A stretch of 64,000 nt of DNA from Paragordius varius (GCA_964247055.1 OZ176056.1:1302001-1366000), one strand, 5' to 3'. Numbered from the stretch's first letter, positions 1 through 11,123 are shown. Numbers and translations are program-made. The notes: generated by a model from the letters alone, not told the origin.

Positions 1-475
1 GTTAAAAAAAAACCTAGGCTATAGGTATAAACGGAAATTATATTTCGCAATAAAAAAAATTAAAGCAAAAATTATGTATAAAACAATATAAATCAAGGGT
101 TATTTTATGTGTCATAGTAAAAAAAAAAAATAAATAGTGCTACAATACTTATCCAAGAATACGATCTATATATTTAAGAGAATATTAATAGGCAAATTAT
201 AGGAAAAGGCCAACGGTAAGTCCTACGTCCAAAAACAAAATGGGAATAGGTATGTTATAACAAAATTTAAAGTATAGGATAAGTGATAAAAGATAGAATA
301 AACTTTGAAGATAAATAGATAAGAATTTAGAATTTTTCTTTTGTGTAATGTACGAACTCGCGCGCGTACAAATCAGATGTTTTGGTTTAATTTTTATATA
401 TATGTCTTTTTAATGTTTTACGGGAAATTATTTTTATGAAATACATATTATTTTTTCCACTTATATTTTAAACAG
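1..475. other. AT-rich spacer, no gene seen
   Basis: Copy B carries micro-exons for SDNTISEITPQSTS, PSVDPPLTE and NGGELAQLEP just left of the equivalent point. I find none of them here. Homology to copy B fades upstream of about 400. Confidence 0.5.
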
Positions 476-517
476 AGGCCACAGAACCCCAACCTGGACC
501 ATCCAGTCTTCAAAGAA
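476..517 (+). CDS. Micro-exon, 42 bases, copy A
   Basis: Encodes EATEPQPGPSSLQR when joined to a preceding G. Acceptor TTTTAAACAG, donor A|GTAAAT. Phase 1 on both sides. Copy B reads PSG where this copy reads PSS. Confidence 0.65.
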
Positions 518-3500
518 GTAAATTTTATTAGAATTTTTTAAAGCATATATGACCGTAACCGAGACCGTTTTTAAAAATATTAAGATAATATCATATGATA
601 TGGTGTATGTACAATTATGTTTACAATAAATTTTTAGTTAAAAAATTTGCAATTGTATCAAATAATTTAATTAATATAACCTTTATTAATGTTTTGTAAT
701 TTGTTAAATAATTTTAAAAAGCAAGCTAGCACATATATTTTTTGCTACCAAAGTTTTTTAACATATAAGCAGAACCCTAAGTAGGCTAAATATTATATCA
801 ATTATGAAATGTATTAGTCCATATCACATTTATATAACATGAAACAAAATTATAAAAAATAGATGTCTAAAAAGACTGATAATAATTTTTTAACCTATTA
901 ATTAATATGCAATCAAAATAGATACATCTCTAAAAAGATGAATGACAATAAAAAACCATATTTTACATAAAAGTTTATAAATAATCACGAAATATTATTT
1001 TTTTTATATATTTTGGCTAATTTATATTATCCTTTTGTAAAGATTAATGTATAAACTTAAGGTCAGTTGACCGATATTCAAAATTTAAGACCAAAATTAA
1101 GTTATTTCTTAAGGTTCTATTTTAATTTTACTGATTCCAGTATATATATATATATATCCCTAATTAGACTCTGACGTAGTTGACGATTATATAAGCGGTA
1201 TAATTTACATTTTAATCCAAAAAAGAAATATTTTAATATTTTAAAAGCCGATATTTTTTGCAAATAATGAAAAATTGTTTATATGTAGAGATTATTTTAT
1301 ATGTATAAAGTAATCAGACTTCATTTTTTGTTTGGTTAATTTATAAAATAAATTTCAAAAAATAAAATTGGATATTCAGCACTTTAACATAAGTGAAGTA
1401 ATTATATAGAGTCATTTGATATCGTAAATTCCTTTTAGTTAAGCTTAATATATTTAGAAAAGATAGATATTAACCAAAAAACTTTTCATTCCAACAAAAT
1501 AACACATAAAAACCGCTATCAAATATTTCAGATCGGATAAATTTGACTTAAATACGATTAAGGTAGAATTCAATTTATAATTTGTTTCTCATATTTAGAA
1601 CTTCAACCAAGTATACTATCTATAATATTTACATAAGGCAAAAGATTCAAAACTAGCCATGCCAGAATCGTTCAAGGTAAAATCCACAAAAATAATATTT
1701 TTTAATTTTTTTTTAAAAAATTTTTTTATTTCACTTCACATTTAAAGGCCGGCAAATATTGGAGCGTATGTGTTTTAAATTTGATTTTCTTACATATTGA
1801 ATATTTGGAGTTAATTGAGCAATTTTCGAAAACCATTTTTGCAAATATTAACATATCTTTGATTTTAATTATATATAAACCATATATAGATGTCGAGAAT
1901 TTAAACACTGGTATTTAGTTATTTATTGATATATTAATTATATTTATATTATGATTTTTTTTAAAAATTATTTTTTAAATTCGCAGAAGGATCTAATCTT
2001 ATGGAAGGTGATATGTCTTTTAATTTTAAAATCTACAATTGATATAGGGAAAAAATTAAAATTATAAAAGACAAAACATAGCGCTTCGAACCAGACCGAC
2101 AAAAATGTTACTTATGTCAGAATTATGTTGGTTAGAATGTAATCGGGTTGTAAAAAATTATAATCTAAAAACCGAAATGGCTCTTAAAATTTAGTTAACT
2201 AGACTGAGTCCTTAAAAGTCATGGTGATTTAGGAATCATTTTATAGCATTTGAACCGATCTCTTAGATTACAACTGACTTTTTATACATTGGCTTTAATA
2301 GAATATAATATTTTAAAATTTATTGTAAGAATCATGATAGAAAATACAAATTTAATGTATAATTTATTCATTCCACATTCTTTGAATTATTTAGTTTTAT
2401 TGAATTGCAATGAGCAATTTATTAAAGTACTTCTTAAATCAAATATTAAATTTGTCTAGAAAAGTAGTTTAAACACCCAATCTACTAAAAACTTGAGTCG
2501 CTTATATGGTCATTATATTGTTTGGCAATTTTAATAAATCAGTCAGCAGTTTTCATATTTTCTCACTTTTTCTTATAGGCTTAGTTTGTGAATTAATACC
2601 TCTTGTACGCTTTTAAGAGACTTATGCTTTTGTATAAAACCAATAGATTAATTAAAACCGCAGTCCTAAAAGTGCTTTTTACGGCCCGTTAAAATTTGTA
2701 CTTATTTGAAATACAAATATCAGGTGCAAATCATAAATTTATCAGTAAATGGATAGGCCAGTTCCCTAATGCAAAAATAAAAAATAGAATGTTTTGGGTT
2801 TTAAACTCTTTTATCTAAAATGCAAAACACTTAATTATTAACCATATTTGTAGTTTAAGAAACTCCAAAATTCACTCACTGAATTTCTAGATCACTTTTA
2901 TTATAATAATAGGAGTTTAAAACTTTATAGTAGCTAGTATATTTTAATTTTTTTAAATATAATTTGATTTTCAAAAATCCCGTCTATTTATTATTATACC
3001 ATTTTCGGTCAAAATCAATTTGACCAAATGTAACATTTTTAGTCTATCAACAATTTTACCAAACACAACATTTTTTCAACTAAAAGAAACATTTTAAATT
3101 TCGTTTGGAAATGTTGCGTTTGGTTAAAAAATGTTGTTTTTGACTGAAAAATGGTTTATAGAATTATATGCTTTAAGACGGAATAATTTAAAAAAGATTT
3201 TTTATGATTATATGATGTATTTTTCCCAAGAACTACTGAAGACTCTAATAAAGTTATATTATCAAATGTTACCGCTTTTATAAACCAATGTTATTTTTTA
3301 ATCAAAATGGCTTTGTGTTACAATATACTCTTCAATACAATCTAGGGTCTAATCTTAATTACATCATTTTTTTTGTAGCAATTTTAATTTTTATTTAAAT
3401 ATTTTTTATTAAAATTATCCATATATATAATTAGAATCAAAAAACTTTTTGGAGGAAACGCGAAATATTAGTAACATTTATATTGTTTTATTATAAGTAG

Positions 3501-6500
3501 CATACATTTTAAAATATTTTATTTCGTGATTAGGTCCACAAAATATAAGTAATTATGGAAATATTTATTCTTTGATAATATAATTTTAAATAAAACAATA
3601 AATTTGGGATAGATCGGGCTAAAATTGGTAATTTTTACAATTGATTAAATATAAAAGCTTTACTAATAATAATTTTCTAATCGAAGCATTTATTATAATA
3701 ATAAAAATAATTTTATATAATCATTTTTGTGTATTAATTGACATTAGTATGAAATCACCTACCTAAATTATCAATAACAATATACTTAATTAAAATATTT
3801 TTAGCTGAAAAATTAAAATCAGTTTTTAAAATATTTAAGTCATTAATGACTTTCCAACCGCTTATATAGAGTTAAAATTGTTAAATATTTTTTAAAAAAT
3901 GACAGTCTTTTACTTTTCAAGTACTCTTTAATATTTAAGAGAGCCTATAAGTTAGATTACATTTTTGTGTTTTGTTAATTCAATATTTATATGAATGATT
4001 TTATAGATGGCATGAAAATATCCATAAAATGTATGCTTTATAAAAAATTGAAAAATTTTCAACTAAATTAATAAATTATATATATATTAAATTTAGCATT
4101 GAAAGAGCGCATTAGTAGTATATTTTTGCATTTTATTGTATACTTTAATATATAAAAATATATCTTTGGCTTTAAACAATATATATATATAGATATGATG
4201 GACACTATTCAAGGTGAAATAAAGCTTTCTTTTTAACAAACGCAAAAATTTCCAAAAAAGTGTCATTTAGGCTTTAAATAAAATTTTTATATGAAAATTA
4301 ATTTTGGCTTTCTATTTTATTATTTATCAGTTTACTAATCACAGTAAAAATTGGAAATACTCGGACAAAACGTAGAAATTTTTTTAAAAAACAACCACAA
4401 TCTTATTTTTTATTACTAAGTCATCTGATGAATGTTGACAATCATTATATTTTACAGTGGTAAATAAATAATTTATATAAGAAAAATCAAGGTGTAAAAA
4501 AGTATGGTTGTATTTTGAAATTACATTTTGTCCGTATAATGCAATTTTTACTGTAATTTAAAGTTAATCACAATATAGGGATATTTATAGTTTTAATTTG
4601 AAAGAACCTTTATAAAAATCTATATTAAAACCAAAAAATTGGGTGTTTTCAATAAAATTAAAAATGGTTAATCCATAAAAACTAAAATAAAATTTTTAAA
4701 AATTTATTTAACAACAAAGGATCCTTATATATATCGGGCCTTTTTTTCATAATTATGTTACCTTAATTAGATTTAATCGACAAAGCAAATGAAAGTAATT
4801 AATTGTATTTTATTAATTATTTAATAAAATGTAAAAAAATTTAAGATAAAACTTGACAAAATTTTAATATATCATATAAATTTTTCTTTTGAAATATTGT
4901 TAATTATGAAATATTTAAATATCTGGTTAGATGACATAACTTTAATTATTTCTCTCATTGATATAGGCGCCATGTTTCCAGATGCAGGAGTTGAAAGTAA
5001 TATATTTATTATAAAATTTTTAAATATAATTTTATTTTATTTTAAAAATTATTTTTGTTATTTTATTATATCAGTTGTAATATAAAATTGATAATCCTGT
5101 CATACATAATGTCAAAATCACTAAATAAAATACGGAATAGAAAATTTGAAACCCATGTATAAATTGACTCTAAAATTGTATGTACAATATATTTCCTATT
5201 ATTATTATTAATACATTACATGTTTTCACTCGTGAGAGCGGTCATGTTATACAACCTGTCTCGCCATAAAACTCTATCTATGGCGTCCTCTGCATTAAGC
5301 TCGTATTCTGCTAGCTCTCTTTTTACTGTATCTATCTATTTTGTTTTAGGTCGCCCACGTCCTCGTTTTCCCTCAACTATATTATTTTTGCAATATAATT
5401 AGAATCTCTCCTTTCAATGTGCCCGAACCAACGTAGCCTATTTTTTGACATTCTTTCCACTATTGGTTTAATATCAGTGCTCCCACGAATAAATCTATTC
5501 TCGATTCTGTCCTTTCTAGTTACCCCACACATCATTCTGAGCATTTTCATTTCAGTCACGTTAAATTGTCTTTCTTCGGATTTTTTGACACCCCATGTCT
5601 GTGAATTATACATCATTGAGGGCTGGACAACTGAACTGTAAATCTTACCTTTCACTCTAACATCAATATTTCGATCGCATAATACGCTCGAAATTTTCTT
5701 CCAATTTACCCAGCTGCTCTTTATTCTTAAATTAATATCGTCAGTTAACGAACCATCTGCACTTAACATAGCTCCCAGATATTTGCAACTTTCTTTACCC
5801 TTCAGAACCCAACTATCATCAACTACCATTTCATGTTGTGGACCCCCAAAAGTAATAAGTTCGGTTTTTGCTTTGTTTACTTTCAGACCATATTGATCCA
5901 GCATAACAACCCATCTGTTTACCGTTCGCTTTAACTCAATTAATGAATCAGACAAGATGATTATGTCATCTGCATACATTAAGTACCATCCTGAACTCAC
6001 ATTAACAACCTTGGCTACCTCGTCCATACAAATTATAAACAATAAGGGGCTGAGTGATGAGCCTTGGTAGACTCCATGCTTTATTGAAAAGGGCTCTGAT
6101 AAACCTTGTGGAGTTTTAATCCTGGAGGTGTGTGATTCGTACATTATTTGTAACAACTTAATATAACTTTCTGGCACCTTTTTACGACGGAGACTCCACC
6201 AAATAGTTTCTCTAGGAATCCTGTCAAACGCCTTCTCTATATCAATCAAAACCCCGTTTAATTCTTTCTTTTTTTCAATGTGTTTTTCAATCAACCTCCT
6301 AACCGCATGTATAGGATCTACTGTTGACTTTCCTGGATGAAACCAAATTGATTTCCTTCTATAGATATCATTTTCCTGATTCGCTTTTCAATTATTTTTT
6401 CAAACAATTTCATAGTGTGCGACATATGTTTTATCCCTCTATAATAGTTACTACATTCATTTATATCACCTTTTCCTTTAAATAAAGGCACAGTTAAACT

Positions 6501-7195
6501 TTCCTTCCATTCAACCGGGATTTCATACGTTGAAACAACTTTATTAAATACACGCTCCAAAAAATTTAATCCAGAATTTCCAAGCACTTTCCAACAATTT
6601 ATATTTATGTCGTCCGATCCTACAGCTTTGTTGTTTGGCATTTCTAACATAGATTCTACTTCCTTTTGTGTAATTGCTTCTATTGGTCTATCAGTAGCTT
6701 CAACTGTATTTGGCAAAAATATCTCGCCTACCCCTTCATCTAAACTCACAAAGTACTCTTTCCATCTTTTTAATATTTCTACATTTTTTTGTTTAAACCT
6801 TGCTTACTATTTAACTCATCATAAAATAAATTCATTTTTTCTTTCTTAACCTGGCCGACTAATTTTTTCAATTCCTTATTTAAACTTTTTATTTCCTATG
6901 ATAAAGAAAAAAATATTTATTTAATATTAATTATGAGTTCTATATTTTTATTCATTATACTCGATAATAATCAATATAAATGCTAATTTGGCAAAATAAA
7001 CTATTTTTTTATGGTAATTCTAGATGCATTAGGCTTAGAGGATCCTGATATATCAAAAGGTATATATAGATAACAAATGAATTTTAAACTATAACATACA
7101 GTATTAAACATTATCAATATATATTTAATACTTCTGTATAATTCCTAATTTTAGAAGTTTTGGAAGAAGCCATTAGAAATCTAAAGCCGGAATAA
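476..7195 (+). CDS. Micro-exon gene, copy A, last eight exons
   Basis: Product unknown; it resembles secreted micro-exon-gene peptides. Exons with GT-AG borders are at 476-517, 1638-1676, 1987-2007, 4007-4030, 4193-4213, 4967-4996, 7024-7059 and 7155-7195. Each internal exon is a multiple of three (42, 39, 21, 24, 21, 30 and 36 bases) and is cut after codon position 1. The last exon ends in TAA at 7193-7195, with an AATAAA at 7290. Copy B has the same exons plus fourteen upstream ones including a signal peptide; in copy A those would lie left of the window or are lost. A 1.7 kb RTE element sits in the intron between 4996 and 7024. Five internal exons encode the same residues as copy B, but the 30-base exon differs at five of ten codons and the last exon lacks a six-base GCGCCT present in copy B. 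Whether this copy is expressed is unknown. Confidence 0.6.
1638..1676 (+). CDS. Micro-exon, 39 bases, copy A
   Basis: Encodes KRFKTSHARIVQ plus split codons at both ends. Acceptor ACATAAG, donor G|GTAAAA. The exon is identical in copy B. It is the most basic segment of an otherwise acidic protein. Confidence 0.6.
1987..2007 (+). CDS. Micro-exon, 21 bases, copy A
   Basis: Encodes GSNLME plus split codons. Acceptor AAATTCGCAG, donor G|GTGATA. Identical in copy B. Confidence 0.6.
2579..2587 (+). CDS. Possible 9-base micro-exon, copy A
   Basis: A strong acceptor (CACTTTTTCTTATAG) is followed by nine bases and a weak T|GTGAAT donor, phase 1 to phase 1. Copy B has the same arrangement at 43539-43547 with one base change. 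It is too short to be sure of and is left out of the 213-codon count. Confidence 0.25.
2997..3158. mobile_element. Palindromic MITE-like element, copy A
   Basis: The ends are inverted copies (TACCATTTTCGGTCAAAAT against TTTTGACTGAAAAATGGT), with inner pairs around ACCAAACACAACATTTTTT. No coding capacity. Also present in copy B at 43955-44122. Confidence 0.7.
4007..4030 (+). CDS. Micro-exon, 24 bases, copy A
   Basis: Encodes GMKISIK plus split codons. Acceptor GATTTTATAG, donor T|GTATGC. Identical in copy B although nearby intron bases differ. Confidence 0.5.
4193..4213 (+). CDS. Micro-exon, 21 bases, copy A
   Basis: Encodes MMDTIQ plus split codons. It follows a TA tract that supplies the acceptor ATATATAG; donor G|GTGAAA. 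Identical in copy B, where the TA tract is longer. Confidence 0.55.
4341..4555. mobile_element. Tc1/mariner-type MITE, copy A
   Basis: Long inverted ends of the family that begins CAGTAAAAATTGAAATTATA and continues with a CGGACAAAACG block. The CAGT ends and flanking TA suggest a Tc1/mariner source. No transposase is present. The same insertion is at 45335-45568. Confidence 0.65.
4967..4996 (+). CDS. Micro-exon, 30 bases, variable, copy A
   Basis: Encodes GAMFPDAGVE. The copy B exon encodes GVMIPQAEVE: six base changes in 30, five codons replaced. Acceptor GATATAG, donor A|GTAATA. Confidence 0.65.
5377..6294 (-). pseudogene. RTE reverse transcriptase, C-terminal fragment
   Basis: Open frame of 305 codons carrying the catalytic YADDI box about 105 residues in, the DIEKAFDRIP box near the start, and the RTE C-terminal block with MCGVTRKDRIENRFIRG and RLRWFGHIERR. 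The homologous reading continues past 5377 in another frame as GRGRPKTK and ends near 5220. The start codon given is only the first Met of the frame, not a real initiation site. Confidence 0.85.
6318..6749 (-). pseudogene. RTE reverse transcriptase, N-terminal fragment
   Basis: 143 codons preceding the fragment at 5377-6294 and offset from it by one frameshift. Visible RT motifs are NNKAVGSDDI, WKESLTVPLFKGKGD, NYYRGIKHMSHTMKLFEK and NQFGF. RTE homology continues upstream in another frame to about 6890 (KEYFVSLDEG, LFYDEL). Confidence 0.85.
7024..7059 (+). CDS. Micro-exon, 36 bases, copy A
   Basis: Encodes ALGLEDPDISK plus split codons. Acceptor AATTCTAG, donor G|GTATAT. Identical to copy B. 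Confidence 0.65.
7155..7195 (+). CDS. Last exon with stop, copy A
   Basis: Encodes EVLEEAIRNLKPE and then TAA. Acceptor CTAATTTTAG. Copy B has two extra codons (Ala-Pro) before the final Glu. Confidence 0.65.
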
Positions 7196-7488
7196 TTTAT
7201 TTGTCATATATAATATTTTTGAAAGATTTTCCATATGAATTATTATAGATTATATATTGTAGCAAAACTATTCACTAAGTTATTTATCCAATAAATATAT
7301 TTGATATGTTTATATATCTAAATTAAAGAGAATAAAACAATGATTATTCGTTTAGAAATAACTTAAAATTAATATTAGATGTAACCCGTAAAAACAATTA
7401 AAAAACTGCATTAGTCTTATGAAAAAATATATCGTTATAAATACTTCTGGAAACAGGGCAACATGCATCGCAATTAATTGATATAAGT

Positions 7489-7677
7489 TAGGGTTATCCA
7501 ACAGGCGGCTCGCGAATTATTCGGAATTAAAATTAATGTCTAAACAATTACATATACATTTACCCGATTTGCAAAATTTGGAAAAAATTGTTTTTACGTT
7601 TGAAATTTAATATTTTATTTATAAATGCTCATATATATTTTAAATGCGGCTCGCGAAATACTTGCTTTGGCCTTTGA
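7489..7677. mobile_element. hAT-like MITE, degraded, copy A
   Basis: Better seen in copy B, where the ends read AAGGGATGTCCAAC and, inverted, CAGGGGTGTCCAAGG, each followed by a GGCCCGCGAAATATT block. In this copy the terminal bases have decayed but both GGCTCGCGAA blocks remain. No coding capacity. Confidence 0.55.
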
Positions 7678-8761
7678 TTTAATTATAAAACTAATTTTAA
7701 TTTGGCTATTTAACTCCACTTTTATCTTTTTTTAAACTATATCCTTTGAAATATAAACCGCTGTTCTATTAGTGTTACGTCAAAAAATAAACATTTTTCA
7801 TATGATGGAATAGATACAAATATTTTGGGATATTTGTACGTCAGAACCATAAAAAAATTAATATTTATTAGATAAGTAATTTATAAATTCTAGTTTTTAA
7901 ACACTTAATTTCCTACCTAAAACCGAGTCACTCCAAAACTAAATAAATGGTCAACAATTTATAACATTTCCTGTATGAGATGGTATGTTGAGGAGGTTTT
8001 CTAATCCAGAGCTTTTAGAAAACTTGCTACTGTTTTAAAAACTATTTGGCTAAAAGTATTTTCCAATATCTCTTCTAGATAAAAAAATTTATAATTTTAA
8101 CAGTTAACTTTTTTAATCCTAACGAATAACTCCAAAAGATTGAAGCAAGTATTTGATAAGATAAATATCAAAACTTTCTATAATCCGAAAGCTTTTTTAA
8201 AGTAATACATTTATTTGCCTGTTTCCGCGATATAAAAAAATTATTGGAAATTTTACCAAAAAGTTTATAGGAATTTTTTACCTAATTTTATAATACGCCT
8301 AAGAGGCTAAAACAGCATATCGTTAAATTTACTCTAACGCTAAAAATATTTTTGAGATATTTTAAAGGGTACTTGGTTGTAACACTACCTAAAGGTTAAG
8401 TGTAAATATGGAAAAAATATAGTAAATTTTAGTTTTTTAAAAAATATATACCAAAAAATTAGTAAATTAATTTTTTTAAATCATACTTTGTTAATTTAGA
8501 CAACTGTACCAAGGCCATTTAAGATTTTTACCAGACTTTGGAAACTTTTTTGCTCTAGAGTAATTAAACTACCCTATAAAAGTAATCGCAGTCTAAAAAT
8601 AATATGTACAATTCAAAATTCCCAAACATATATTCTAAATTAATTGAAATAATTCTTTTTTTGAATTTACAATATTATTATTCTAAATATTTATTTGGCT
8701 ATCGCCATACTTTATAAAGTCATTAAGGATAAATTTTGAGCTTAAAAATACCCTGTTCTTT

Positions 8762-8842
8762 TATAAATTGGCACAGCTTCAATATCATACAATCACGTAA
8801 AAACGCGTGTTTTTTCGCTTTAAATTATCATAATCAGATTTT
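8762..8842 (+). promoter_or_regulatory. Conserved block before ACC start, copy A
   Basis: About 80 bases just before the ATG match 48303-48388 almost base for base, including CAATCACGTAAAAACGCGTG, while the bases further upstream are strongly diverged. Such local conservation fits a 5' untranslated region or promoter. I see no TATA box I would trust in this AT-rich context. Confidence 0.4.
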
Positions 8843-8971
8843 ATGTCATCCGATATAAGTGTTTTGGATACATCGATTAATAATATAAGTACTTCAAAAC
8901 ATGGTTCGCTTACGCTATCTAATCCCGAAGAATTTGTTATAAAATTTGGGGGAACCACTCTAATTCAAAAG
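8843..8971 (+). CDS. ACC: ACC exon 1, copy A
   Basis: Starts MSSDISVLDTS and ends FGGTTLIQK, 43 codons, phase 0 out. The ATG is the first in frame and is preserved in copy B. The following intron is only 25 bases (8972-8996). Confidence 0.85.
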
Positions 8972-8996
8972 GTAATTTTATAATGTTTAAATTTAG

Positions 8997-9135
8997 ATCC
9001 TTATTGCCAACAATGGCATAGCTGCGGTTAAATGTATGCGATCTATTCGAAGATGGGCATACGAAATGTTTCGAAACGAACGAGCGATAAAATTTGTTGT
9101 CATGGTGACTCCCGAAGATTTAAAAGCTAATGCTG
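8997..9135 (+). CDS. ACC: ACC exon 2, copy A
   Basis: Encodes [20 protein letters not shown] through [13 protein letters not shown], the start of the biotin carboxylase N-lobe. 139 bases, phase 0 in, phase 1 out. Confidence 0.95.
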
Positions 9136-9775
9136 GTAAAATATACATCATTATAAGCAAAAGCAATTGTAATTAATTTAAAATTACTTTTTTTTAATTT
9201 GGATGTTGATTAATATATTATTCGCTTTGTTTTTTTAATGTTATCTATAGTTTTCATTTTTGAAATGATATAAATTCAAAAATGAAAAATTGATTCTAAA
9301 ATTAATTTATGGACATAATTTAATTTATTTTTCCAATCCCCCTCTAATCACCTTATATATAATAGATTTTCTAAAAAAAACAACGCCAATAAAATAATGA
9401 ACTGCTGATTTTCATGAATTTTTCTGATTTTTTAAAATAAACCTTCTTGAAATGGTTTGTGGGTATTTAAAACGCTCTAATCCATCATTTAATCTAAATT
9501 ATTTTAAATTTCATGTAAAATAAAATACCATAACAGATAATATTGTAAATCTCACAATGTAACTTTAATATATTCTTTGAAAAAGCATAATTGATGCGTA
9601 GATAAATTATGTATTTTCCCACATTCGGCGTCTTTATAGGGAAGGTTATGTTATTAAATAATTTGAATACAAATAATTGAAATAGAAAAACCATCTCTTA
9701 GATTTCAATAATTAAAATATATCTTCCTTTCATCCATATATATATATATATATATTTATTTCCCCCTTAATAATA

Positions 9776-10083
9776 TACCATTTACAGTTCAAATTCACCC
9801 TTGAACAATTGAAATTCACCCTCGAACAATTCAAATTCACCCTAAAAATAAATTATGTGTTTTCGAACTAATATAACTCATTATTAATATAAAATATATC
9901 TTTATGGCATAATTAATTATTTTTTTCAGTATTATTTTAATTTAAAACAAAATTTTATTTTTTAAAAATATATTAAAATATAGATAATTTTTTATATAAA
10001 AACATGTTATTTATTGGAGGGTGAATTTGAATTGTTCAAGGGTGAATTTGAATTGTTTAAGGGTGAATTTGAACTGTTAGGTA
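9776..10083. mobile_element. CACCCT-repeat MITE in ACC intron 2
   Basis: Inverted ends each hold several tandem copies of a motif near TTCAAATTCACCCTTGAACA, starting TACCATTTACAG. Copy B has the intact site near 49320-49330, so this element arrived after the copies parted or was lost cleanly from B. About 308 bases, no open frame. Confidence 0.8.
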
Positions 10084-10106
10084 TATTAATATGAATATGA
10101 GTATAG

Positions 10107-10397
10107 AGTACATAAAAATGGCGGATCAATATGTCCCGGTTCCAGGCGGTTCCAACAATCACAATTACGCCAATGTTGAACTCATTGTAGAGATTTGTGT
10201 GCGGACGGGGGCGGATGCAGTTTGGGCCGGTTGGGGTCATGCCAGTGAGAATCCGGCCCTGCCTTTCGCTTTAGCGGACCGCTGCCTAGCTTTCTTGGGC
10301 CCTTCGGCATTTGCTATGCATGCCCTGGGTGATAAAATAGCCTCCACACTGATTGCACAAAGCGCTCATGTTCCTACCCTGGCTTGGAGTGGATCAG
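10107..10397 (+). CDS. ACC: ACC exon 3, copy A
   Basis: Encodes [18 protein letters not shown] through [11 protein letters not shown], including [12 protein letters not shown] and ALGDKIAS. 291 bases, phase 1 on both sides. GC content is visibly higher than the surroundings, as expected for coding sequence here. Confidence 0.95.
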
Positions 10398-11123
10398 GTT
10401 AATGTTTTAAGATCTATATTGAGGTTTTGTGGTTTTTTGAGGGGTGGATTTAAAGGTTTGAAATACCGAAAGATTTAAATGGTTTTGTGAGTTTTTGTTT
10501 GGTTTTAAAGGTTTGAAATGTGGTTTTAACGGTTAAAAATACCGAAGGCTTAAATGGTTTTGTGAGTTTTGGCTAAGAAAATAAATATATAAGGTAATGA
10601 ATGATTTTAGAATTTAAAAGATGAGTTTTATTTCCAACAAATATTTTTTGTTTTATTAGGGATTTCTGGCTATTGAAACTTTAAACCTATAAGTTTGGGC
10701 GTACGTTTCTATTTTGATTTGATGGAGATTAGTTAGATATTCTAATATTTTCAATGATTCATAAATGTCAAAGAATTAGAATATAAGCTAAATGTTTTCA
10801 AAATCTGCTTTGAATTATAAATATATATGATATTGTGCACATAATAATTTTAAGGTAAGAACCAATATATGGTTAAATGGTAAAAAATATTGTTGTATTG
10901 AAATAAATTATGGTGGTATTTTATAATTTTAATGTTGCAACTTATTATAAGACTTATATTGCTCTAAATTTTTTAGTTGTACCGGAATATTAAAAAACCC
11001 TTTTGTCATACCGTAATATAATGCATTTTTTTAAAAAGCAAATTCTTAAATTATATTTATGTTTTATAATTATAAACTTAAGATTATCAAATTTAAAATC
11101 TTATTATCGTTTTTTAGTTAATT

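Larger units (their letters stand above)
5190..6899 (-). mobile_element. RTE-type LINE, 5'-truncated insertion
   Basis: A 1.7 kb non-LTR retrotransposon on the minus strand lies in an intron of the copy A micro-exon gene. Ten-base target duplications (TATTTCCTAT) lie at 5190-5199 and 6890-6899, and copy B shows the empty site near 46213-46230. The 3' end is at the left: a stop, a very short untranslated tail and a TAA/AAT triplet run, as is usual for the RTE clade. The protein covers the RT fingers (KAVGSDDININCWK, NYYRGIKHMSHTMKL), the palm (VLIDIEKAFDRIP, QGSSLSPLLF, YADDI) and the RTE C-terminal region (MLRMMCGVTRKDRIE). Apurinic endonuclease is missing through 5' truncation. The frame breaks near 5385, 6300 and 6790, and TAG replaces the expected Trp at 5336-5338. 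It is dead. Confidence 0.92.
7196..8842. other. Intergenic AT-rich spacer
   Basis: Lies between the micro-exon gene and the ACC fragment. Apart from one hAT-like short element at about 7489-7677 and an 80-base conserved block before the ACC start, I see nothing in it. It is markedly more diverged from copy B than the sequence on either side. Confidence 0.6.

Noticed and set aside
181-226. Possible micro-exon before GTAAGT near 216
   Set aside because: Candidate lengths (13 or 24 bases) either break the phase rule or contain TAG in the needed frame.
8826-8842. Spliced-leader acceptor just before the ACC ATG (ATAATCAG)
   Set aside because: The AG is absent from copy B and the conserved block continues upstream of it, so a trans-splice site here is not supported.
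10007-10240. 77-codon minus-strand open frame
   Set aside because: It is the reverse of ACC exon 3 plus the repeated ends of a MITE.
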